The notes below the pieces were generated by a model. The model saw only the letters and a list, made by a program, of their open reading frames with translations. It did no database searches and was not told the DNA's origin. From JABHHG01 sp964419445 (GTDB lineage: Bacteria; Fidelibacterota; Marinisomatia; SCGC-AAA003-L08; D37C17): a stretch of DNA of 11,961 nucleotides. A program made the position numbers and the translations under genes. Positions 1 through 5,438 of the stretch are shown here, in pieces; the first letter of the stretch is position 1, and every line of letters begins with the position of its first letter. The stretch covers positions 1 through 11,961 of the forward strand of contig CAYQPE010000051.1 in the NCBI GenBank assembly GCA_964419445.1. Reading direction: 5' to 3'.

Positions 1-142
1 ATGCTGTACCAAATCCTGCTTCAGTAGCAATATGCTCCATGGTTGCACCATCTATACCATATTGATTAAATACAGAGAGGGCACCATTCATGATTAAATT
101 ACGTCGAGCTTCACGCTCATCTGCCTTGCGCTTACTGTTCAT
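1..142 (-). CDS. TetR/AcrR-family transcriptional regulator, N-terminal part (runs off the window)
   Basis: Reading the minus strand from an ATG at 142 gives 47 codons and then the window edge. The peptide begins with a basic stretch (MNSKRKADEREARRNLIM). It continues as a helix-turn-helix of TetR type: NGALSVFNQYGIDGATMEHI, then ATEAGFGTA, matching the family pattern 'A..LF...G...T....IA..AG...'. TetR proteins are dimeric repressors whose C-terminal domain, here missing, binds a ligand, so the inducer cannot be guessed. The gene has its own leader: a strong terminator (227-255) separates it from the membrane-protein gene upstream on the same strand. A near-palindrome at 160-179 in that leader could be its own operator. 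Family assignment is firm for so short a piece; the regulated genes are unknown. Confidence 0.85.
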   Translation of the reverse strand, partial: MNSKRKADEREARRNLIMNGALSVFNQYGIDGATMEHIATEAGFGTA

Positions 143-159
143 CAAGCCTCAATTTAAGT

Positions 160-179
160 TTTCGAATCAGTATTTGAAA
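160..179. promoter_or_regulatory. near-palindrome upstream of the TetR gene, possible operator
   Basis: The arms TTTCGAAT and ATTTGAAA surround a 4-nt centre (CAGT). Seven of the eight base pairs match. The site is about 18 nt upstream of the TetR start codon and downstream of the terminator, where an autoregulatory operator would sit. TetR proteins commonly bind such sites in their own promoters. The sequence is AT-rich, so chance is a real alternative, and no clear -10/-35 pair was identified. Confidence 0.3.
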
Positions 180-226
180 TTTAAAACTTTTATTTAATAT
201 AAGAGAAGGGGAAAGTTATGTATAAT

Positions 227-255
227 AAAAAAGCCTCGCTAGGCGAGGCTTTTTT
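227..255. terminator. Rho-independent terminator, bidirectional in form
   Basis: A perfect 13-bp stem, AAAAAAGCCTCGC paired with GCGAGGCTTTTTT, closes a 3-nt loop (TAG). The GC-rich core is flanked by six A on one side and six T on the other, so it can terminate in either direction. It lies 18 nt past the stop codon of the membrane-protein gene (ending at 274 on the minus strand) and before the TetR gene. It therefore most likely ends the former's transcript and insulates the regulator. Confidence 0.92.
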
Positions 256-273
256 ATGAGCAATCAGTATAAA

Positions 274-1074
274 TTAAAATCCTTGAACTTTTCCAGCACG
301 TTTATAGCATAGGAAAATAATATGCCAGCCCAATGCAATTACAATCATCAATTCTACACCAGCGTGTAATCCACAAATATTACTAAAAACGGTGGTATGT
401 TGATTAATCATTGTCCATATTAATGGCATGGACATATAGGTATTATGCTTAGATCGTAGCCCTGCCAATGCTGCATCAGCTGGTTTGGGTGCATCACCAT
501 TTTTAATAGCAGTGATGATTTTTTGCTGTGCTGGCCAAATTCTAAACCACACATTAAATGCCATCATAGTACCAAACATCGCACCTATGTGAATATTATA
601 AGCTCTAAATCCAAAATGTCCACAATGCCCCATGAAGTAAATAATTGCTCCAATTAATGCAAAAGAGATTAGAGTAAGTACGCGAACATTTAAAGCGGAA
701 AATTTAGTATATAAAAAGTCATATACGAACACAGCTAAGAATGTTACTGCAATCATTATATGTGTCCATTTATTTATGGCACCTTCACCATCTGACATCA
801 TACTTCCATCTTCGCCAGTCATGCCCATAGAGAGGCTACCAGACCAGAAAATAACATATAATAATACTATTCCAGTTACCCACGTCCATGCAGCACCCCA
901 TCTAAACCAATAGAGGGCACGAGGCATAAGTTCTGGCACTACTTTCTTTTTGCTATCACCATCAAGGGTAGCTGCAAACGCACCATTTACAAAATTAAAA
1001 AAGTATAATAGACCAATCCATGTGATTCCCGCAAATACGTGAAACCATTTAAAAATTGGATGTAAAAATTCCAT
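274..1074 (-). CDS. Urate-oxidase-N-terminal / PuuD-like integral membrane protein without cytochrome c domain
   Basis: This is a 266-residue inner-membrane protein with about seven hydrophobic helices (near 8-28, 53-77, 103-122, 130-148, 160-180, 213-230 and 238-257). It resembles the 'urate oxidase N-terminal' membrane family, the membrane part of PuuD urate hydroxylase. Supporting motifs are FHVFAGITWIGLLYFFNF (11-28), ALYWFRWGAAWTW (53-65), MGHCGHFGF (148-156) and NVWFRIWPAQQKI (174-186). Histidines 12, 105, 150, 153, 162, 210, 226, 237 and 251 sit in or beside helices and could bind haem or metal. Known PuuD proteins carry a C-terminal cytochrome c domain; this one stops at KVQGF with no CxxCH, so electrons would need a separate partner. 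The start is supported by a GAGGAG ribosome site at 1080-1085. An FNR-type palindrome lies at 1104-1117 and a terminator follows at 227-255, so it is probably monocistronic. Family is fairly sure; urate as substrate is unproven. Confidence 0.82.
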   Translation of the reverse strand: MEFLHPIFKWFHVFAGITWIGLLYFFNFVNGAFAATLDGDSKKKVVPELMPRALYWFRWGAAWTWVTGIVLLYVIFWSGSLSMGMTGEDGSMMSDGEGAINKWTHIMIAVTFLAVFVYDFLYTKFSALNVRVLTLISFALIGAIIYFMGHCGHFGFRAYNIHIGAMFGTMMAFNVWFRIWPAQQKIITAIKNGDAPKPADAALAGLRSKHNTYMSMPLIWTMINQHTTVFSNICGLHAGVELMIVIALGWHIIFLCYKRAGKVQGF

Positions 1075-1103
1075 TGAATCTCCTCATTGTTTTGATTTGT
1101 AGT

Positions 1104-1117
1104 TTGATTGTTATCAA
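1104..1117. promoter_or_regulatory. FNR/CRP-family binding site (perfect TTGAT-N4-ATCAA)
   Basis: TTGATTGTTATCAA is an exact match to the FNR consensus palindrome. It lies in the 120-nt gap between the peroxiredoxin gene and the PuuD-like gene, with its centre about 36 nt upstream of the latter's ATG. The GAGGAG ribosome site lies between, so the transcript must start no more than about 25 nt from the box centre. That is too close for activation from -41.5 and fits repression better. Binding by an FNR, DNR or CRP-type protein is inference. Confidence 0.55.
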
Positions 1118-1194
1118 TTTGACTGGTGAAAAATTACAAATAGCCAAACCATCTTATAAAGAAAATTAGCAAGAGTTTATTGCGTTGTAGATAA

Positions 1195-1695
1195 TTACTT
1201 TTTGGATTCTATTTTATGTTCTGAAATAAAGTTTAAAATATCCTCAGCATGAGTGTCAATATGGAAGTTTTTATATACATTAATGATAACGCCTTGTGGA
1301 TTTATAATATAGGTGAATCGTTTTGGGAAAAACCATCCACTGGCATCATATAAAGTTGAAATTTTACCACCTTCATCAGATAAAAGTGAAAATTGGAGAT
1401 TATATTTATCAATGAAGGATTTATGCTTTTGAGGAGAATCCCAGCTTATACCTATAATTTTTATGTTATTCGCTGTGAACTCTGAGTAATAATCTCTAAA
1501 GTTGCATGCTTCAGCTGTACATCCTGGTGTAAAATCCATTGGGTAGAAATACAATACCACATAGTTGCCTTGGTAGAATGCTAGTTCATGATTTTTTTTA
1601 TTCTCATCTAAAAGATGAAAATTTGGTGCAACTGACCCTATAGGTAATTGAGAATATGAGAGCGTAAGTAAAAGTAATAATAATTTTCTATTCAT
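1195..1695 (-). CDS. Secreted PrxQ/BCP-type peroxiredoxin
   Basis: A 166-residue thiol peroxidase that reduces hydrogen peroxide and organic hydroperoxides. The thioredoxin-fold AhpC/TSA motif YPMDFTPGCTAEAC is clear. The peroxidatic cysteine is Cys59, with Thr56 and Pro52 in the PxxxT(x)xC box. A second cysteine five residues on (Cys64) is the usual PrxQ resolving cysteine. Arg126 (FPKRFTYII) is the conserved active-site arginine. Residues 1-16 form a basic-hydrophobic leader ending SYSQ, so it should act outside the cytoplasm, whereas most BCP proteins are cytoplasmic. Length is normal for the family plus a leader. It is the last gene of the redox operon; its ATG lies within the end of the YceI-like gene (8-nt overlap), with GGAAA upstream as a weak ribosome site. 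An extracytoplasmic reductant is needed; the neighbouring redox proteins are candidates. Confidence 0.93.
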   Translation of the reverse strand: MNRKLLLLLLTLSYSQLPIGSVAPNFHLLDENKKNHELAFYQGNYVVLYFYPMDFTPGCTAEACNFRDYYSEFTANNIKIIGISWDSPQKHKSFIDKYNLQFSLLSDEGGKISTLYDASGWFFPKRFTYIINPQGVIINVYKNFHIDTHAEDILNFISEHKIESKK

Positions 1696-2224
1696 TGAAA
1701 TTTCCGTTTAAATGGGCATTAATTAATATTAAATCGCTAATTGGTAAAAACAAAAGTGAAGGCCTTTTAATATTAAATGATTCTAGCGATACTTTAAATG
1801 AAGAATTTATTGTAAAATTGTTGTCATTAATTTCTAATTTGAGAGGAATCTCTTGTGGTTTACTTAGTCCATTAAAATTGAGTGACGCTACTACAGAGGT
1901 ATTTTCTCCTACTATAAAGCTACCCATATTAAAATTATTTACCGTCAGTACTACTTTTGGAATCCTTAGTCCATCCACTATCATGAATGCATTTGAATCA
2001 CGGTTATCATTGCCACTATCAAAAGAAATGATTGGAATCCCAATATTTAGCTCACAATGACTACTTTTTATTTTGCAATCAGTTTCTAAAATAATCTCAT
2101 GCGAAATAGCTGTCCAATCATGAAAAGGATGTGACCCTGTGTATGATATAAATGATTTTTTTAAATCTAAATTGATTTGGGGAAATATTATATTCCACAA
2201 AAAGAAAAGGACGAAAAATTTCAT
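1688..2224 (-). CDS. YceI-like lipocalin-fold protein, exported
   Basis: A 178-residue protein with a leader (MKFFVLFFLWNIIFPQ) and a YceI-type beta-barrel domain. Recognisable blocks are SYTGSHPFHDWTA (27-39), equivalent to the family's 'F.G.H..H.W.G' block, and SFDSGNDNRDSNAF (67-80), equivalent to 'F.SG...RD.HM'. YceI-fold proteins bind long isoprenoid chains such as polyprenols and quinones in the barrel; several are periplasmic and stress- or redox-linked. Cys50 and Cys57 could form a disulfide. Its ATG overlaps the TGA of the b561-like gene as ATGA (2221-2224), so translation is probably coupled, and no Shine-Dalgarno is visible. The partnership parallels E. coli yceJ (a cytochrome b561) next to yceI. 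A quinone-binding role is inference from the family. Confidence 0.85.
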   Translation of the reverse strand: MKFFVLFFLWNIIFPQINLDLKKSFISYTGSHPFHDWTAISHEIILETDCKIKSSHCELNIGIPIISFDSGNDNRDSNAFMIVDGLRIPKVVLTVNNFNMGSFIVGENTSVVASLNFNGLSKPQEIPLKLEINDNNFTINSSFKVSLESFNIKRPSLLFLPISDLILINAHLNGNFNE

Positions 2225-2823
2225 GGTAATAATGTGGTTAAAAAGGATAATGATAATGAGGAAACCGTTATTATTCCAACAATCTCATGTGCCCTTAATG
2301 CTTTTGTATGATATTCAGCATCATGAGTATTTAACTGACCAGAAGACAAATATCCCAAATATGGCATGCAGATCATTCCTGCAAAATGAATATATGATAA
2401 GTAGCGATGAAGCTTAATTGATGAAATACCTTTATTATACTTTATGGCGGGTGGGGATAGGATTGAAAACCCCGCAGAGGTCATATACATTCCAAATGAT
2501 GAATAGCCTAGTCCTCGATGGAGAGATCTGTCCTCTTCCGTATTGATATTCCCACCTAAATAAACCTGATATCCTACCATCCCCAATGTTATAAGCCCAA
2601 GCTTTTGATGGGTTTGTAGCATTTTATGGCGAAGCTTTAACTCATCAATTCTATTTTTTGGTGCAAGGTTTAGCTTTCGCGCCACCCCATTTTCTCCCCA
2701 AATAATTTTCTTAGAAAGTGGCATATTGGTGGGGAGGGTATCAGTTAAAGTAAAACTATAAGTAGATTGACTAAATAGTAAAGAAATGAATGGTATAAAC
2801 GCGACCTTAATTATTGATTGCAC
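2221..2823 (-). CDS. Four-helix membrane protein with a His at each helix start, cytochrome b561-like
   Basis: This 200-residue protein has an N-terminal hydrophobic leader (1-19), a hydrophilic stretch to about 65, then four membrane helices (about 72-90, 103-123, 140-161 and 178-198). Each helix opens with a similar motif: THQKLG (His72), LHRGLG (His102), LHRYLS (His139) and AHEIVG (His179). Since successive helices cross in opposite directions, His72 and His139 fall on one face and His102 and His179 on the other, the layout expected for two b-type haems. That is the architecture of cytochrome b561 / ferric-reductase-like quinol-cytochrome carriers, although I do not recognise the exact family. 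The start is GTG, inside the last codons of the cytochrome lipoprotein gene (17-nt overlap); no downstream ATG would keep the leader. Position before YceI and after two c-type cytochromes supports electron transfer across the membrane. Haem binding is inferred. Confidence 0.8.
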   Translation of the reverse strand: MQSIIKVAFIPFISLLFSQSTYSFTLTDTLPTNMPLSKKIIWGENGVARKLNLAPKNRIDELKLRHKMLQTHQKLGLITLGMVGYQVYLGGNINTEEDRSLHRGLGYSSFGMYMTSAGFSILSPPAIKYNKGISSIKLHRYLSYIHFAGMICMPYLGYLSSGQLNTHDAEYHTKALRAHEIVGIITVSSLSLSFLTTLLP

Positions 2824-3172
2824 CCGATTCTATCCATTTTGCAATGATGTGAATATAATATTCATCCAATATGCCAGCAGGTGGCATGGGTGAGTTAGCA
2901 TCTACCATTCGTTTCCAAAGAGTACTATTTAAACTATCACCAGAAATTACCACATTACTGCTCATTAAGGTAGCATAAGATTCTAAGTTTAAATTCCCAT
3001 TTGAATCTGTAGAGGAGTGACATGAAATACAATAAGTATTAAAAATGCACTGTACAGATTCTGCATAAGAATAATCCGAATTGCTTGTACTACATTCAAT
3101 ATCTGTTCTAAATAGTTCAGAGCAAGAGGTGAGGAGGGTTATTGTGCCCACCAAAAAAATATTTTTTATCAA
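2807..3172 (-). CDS. Monohaem cytochrome c lipoprotein
   Basis: A 121-residue lipoprotein with lipobox LLTSC (Cys17 lipidated) after a short leader. The rest is one small cytochrome c domain of the planctomycete/'PSCyt' kind. It has a covalent haem motif CISCH (Cys48, Cys51, His52), then GNLNLESYATLM and a likely axial methionine Met96 in SPMPPAG, ending in the typical helix IIAKWIESGAINN. The same cytochrome module recurs in the upstream gene product (IFNAHCTSCH...AMPV...IRTWIAEGG), so the two are probably related by duplication. The start codon is TTG and directly follows the TAA of the upstream gene (TAATTG), suggesting termination-reinitiation. An internal GTG at codon 8 would destroy the leader. 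The protein is expected to be membrane-anchored on the periplasmic or surface side, passing electrons between the b561-like protein and its larger cytochrome partner. Confidence 0.9.
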   Translation of the reverse strand: MIKNIFLVGTITLLTSCSELFRTDIECSTSNSDYSYAESVQCIFNTYCISCHSSTDSNGNLNLESYATLMSSNVVISGDSLNSTLWKRMVDANSPMPPAGILDEYYIHIIAKWIESGAINN

Positions 3173-4168
3173 TTAATTGCCTAAAATCAAGTTTACTAGC
3201 ATTACCACATCAAGTACATTTAAACTTCCATCACCATTCACATCTACACATACATCCCATTCACATCCTAATAATATACAATTTACCATTTGTACTACAT
3301 CAAGTACATTAATTACAGTATCTTCATTAAAATCTCCTAAGACACATGAAGGATTTCCACCTTCAGCAATCCATGTACGAATAAGCTGAATCTGGGATGT
3401 TGATAAGGCTGGAGCGTATACGGGCATAGCGGGTATATCATCTGATGTGCCCTCTATTGCTTGCACTAATAGGCTATTATCTGGATCATAAGGTATAAAC
3501 AATGGACCACTGTTTCCACCTGCAACTACATTATCATATGAAGTTAGGCTTAATCCACCTGATATACCATGACATGATGTACAGTGTGCATTAAAAATAG
3601 GTTGTATATCTGTATCATAATTAACATCAGTAATAGATTCCATTACTACGGTAGAGATAGATGTGGTATACACTTCATCACCATAATTTGAATATGCACC
3701 ATTAGAGGCCACGCCTGCAGCATAAAAATTAATTTCACCTTCATATACATCTGGCGCTGTCCAGTCCATTAACCACGATGCAGAACCAGTTTGATTATAA
3801 AACGTGCCTGCAGAGCGTTGTTTTATGTAATCAATTCCATTGGAGGTACCACTGGTAGTATTAATGTTATCGGTAACGTTGAAACTACCACCTTGAGACT
3901 GATTATCACGTTTTGCTGCAATTTCAAATCCCCAGCGAATTAAAGTGGGGTGTGATACCATAACTTCTACCGTATAGGTTTGACCTGGATTTACGACTGA
4001 TGGAATACCTAAAATTTCAACACTTCCATCACCAGAATTTAAATCATAAGAAGAATGACAGTCTAAGCATGTACCTTCACCAGGCGCACCTGTTTTGGCA
4101 TTTGGTGGATTATCTGGGAATGCATTTAATAAAGATAGTATAGCAATGTTACATAGTAAATTTTTCAT
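3173..4168 (-). CDS. Secreted two-haem protein: Reeler-like CxxCH domain, cytochrome c domain and dockerin-like tail
   Basis: A 331-residue exported protein, first gene of the redox operon. After a leader (1-16) comes PPNAKTGAPGEGTCLDCHSS with haem motif Cys34-Cys37-His38. It opens a beta-rich domain to about 175 that looks like the Reeler / 'choice-of-anchor V' type. A second domain (about 185-272) is a small cytochrome c: FNAHCTSCH (Cys196, Cys199, His200), likely axial Met248 in AMPV, and a closing IRTWIAEGG helix. Residues 278-330 are two dockerin-type-I-like calcium loops (NEDTVINVLDVVQMVN and NGDGSLNVLDVVMLVNLILG), encoded at 3179-3337. The first repeat is degenerate and contains an extra Cys pair (Cys297, Cys302). 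The ATG follows GGTGGA at a suitable distance. The gene diverges from the esterase gene, with about 100-120 nt of shared AT-rich promoter region. A role as surface-exposed electron carrier is inferred. Confidence 0.88.
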   Translation of the reverse strand: MKNLLCNIAILSLLNAFPDNPPNAKTGAPGEGTCLDCHSSYDLNSGDGSVEILGIPSVVNPGQTYTVEVMVSHPTLIRWGFEIAAKRDNQSQGGSFNVTDNINTTSGTSNGIDYIKQRSAGTFYNQTGSASWLMDWTAPDVYEGEINFYAAGVASNGAYSNYGDEVYTTSISTVVMESITDVNYDTDIQPIFNAHCTSCHGISGGLSLTSYDNVVAGGNSGPLFIPYDPDNSLLVQAIEGTSDDIPAMPVYAPALSTSQIQLIRTWIAEGGNPSCVLGDFNEDTVINVLDVVQMVNCILLGCEWDVCVDVNGDGSLNVLDVVMLVNLILGN

Positions 4169-4288
4169 TTTTCCACCATTAGATTATGTGAATAATTTAA
4201 TTCTAAATTAAAAGTAAATGAATAATATTTTACATGGTGTTACAATAAATTAAATTTAAATTAAATAGACGTGAATATAAATTTATAT

Positions 4289-5437
4289 ATGAATAAAATA
4301 ATAGTAACCTTCTTTATAATTTTATGTGTTAATAGCATGATGGCACAAACTCGCTATATAGATGAAGTATTTGAAAATTACACAAAAACTGAAGATGTGA
4401 TTTATGCTAATGCTCCAGACTTGCCTTTTATATTTTTTATTGAATCTAACACCTATGATGTTGATTTGGATATGGATATTTACGAACCAGAAGGTGATCA
4501 TGAATTACAGCGTCCGCTTATTATATTTTTATATTCGGGTTCCTTTTTTACAGGCTCTAATAATTTAGATGATATAGTTGCCCTATCAAAATCAGCAGCA
4601 AAGAGAGGTTTTGTGGCTATGGCAATAAATTATCGTTTAGGATTAAATATTTTAAGTAGTTATAGTGGAGAGCGTGCGGTTTTTCGAGGTGTACAAGATT
4701 TGAGCGCAGCCATTCGTTATGCACGTGAATATCATGATGAATTTAGAATTAATCCAGATAAAGTTTTTGTGTGGGGAAGTAGTGCAGGTGCAATTATTGG
4801 CTTACATTTAACCATTTCTGAAGAAGATGAACGACCTGAATCAACCTATGGACAATGGGGAGATCCTGACTTAGGCTGTATAGACTGTGAAGGCAATGAT
4901 TATGTTCATAATAGTAAACCCAATGGACTAATAAGCTGTTGGGGTGCTATTGGTGATTTGGAGTGGATAGATGCAGAGAATCAAACGCCTACAATATTAT
5001 TTCATGGTACTGCAGATCTCATTGTCCCTTATGATTCAGGCTTTCCTTTTACTGCAAATATTACCCTGCCAATTGTGTATGGGTCTTTTTCAATTTCAGA
5101 AAAGTTACAAGAATTGGGAGTAAATCATGAATTTTATTCTGCTGACGGTGAAGGGCATGAATATTGGGGTGTTGTAGGTGGAACATGGGTAGGAGGTCCC
5201 AACGACTATTTTTACCAAATTCAAGATGATGCCTATAATTTTATTTATGATTATATAGTTGATACCGTTAGTGGGGATTTAAATAATGATGACAATTTGA
5301 ATATATTGGATATTGTGATAATGGTAAATATGATATTAGGCATTGAGGAGGAGTCTGCTTTAGCTGATATTAATAATGATAATGTGTTAAATATTTTGGA
5401 TGTAGTAAATTTAGTGAATTTAATTTTAGGCAGATAG
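4289..5437 (+). CDS. Secreted alpha/beta-hydrolase (carboxylesterase-like) with dockerin-like tail
   Basis: Probably an exported esterase. Numbering from the ATG at 4289: leader MNKIIVTFFIILCVNSMMAQ (1-20), then an alpha/beta-hydrolase core of the esterase/lipase type. The oxyanion region is FLYSGSFFTG (replacing the usual HGGG) and the nucleophile elbow is GSSAG with Ser165. A probable acid is Asp243 (HGTADLIVP) and a probable base is His290 (GEGHEYWG). The C-terminus (329-381; 5273-5431) carries two dockerin-like loops, NNDDNLNILDIV and NNDNVLNILDVV, each followed by VNMILG or VNLILG. An in-frame GTG at 4271 would add six residues; I prefer the ATG because it gives a standard leader. Neither start has a good Shine-Dalgarno. 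The stop is one base from the next gene's ATG, so the two are one operon. Polysaccharide ester or aryl ester substrates are possible; the substrate is unknown. Confidence 0.87.
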   Translation: MNKIIVTFFIILCVNSMMAQTRYIDEVFENYTKTEDVIYANAPDLPFIFFIESNTYDVDLDMDIYEPEGDHELQRPLIIFLYSGSFFTGSNNLDDIVALSKSAAKRGFVAMAINYRLGLNILSSYSGERAVFRGVQDLSAAIRYAREYHDEFRINPDKVFVWGSSAGAIIGLHLTISEEDERPESTYGQWGDPDLGCIDCEGNDYVHNSKPNGLISCWGAIGDLEWIDAENQTPTILFHGTADLIVPYDSGFPFTANITLPIVYGSFSISEKLQELGVNHEFYSADGEGHEYWGVVGGTWVGGPNDYFYQIQDDAYNFIYDYIVDTVSGDLNNDDNLNILDIVIMVNMILGIEEESALADINNDNVLNILDVVNLVNLILGR

Positions 5438-5438
5438 T

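Noticed and set aside
1695..2060. 121-codon plus-strand frame opposite the YceI-like gene
   Set aside because: It lies wholly antisense to a well-supported gene, has no leader or motif, and mirrors the opposite strand's codons.
4169..4270. Candidate -35/-10 pair (TTTACA at 4229, TAAATT at 4251) in the divergent promoter region
   Set aside because: The -10 match is poor, and such matches are common in DNA this AT-rich; the region probably holds promoters, but I cannot place them.
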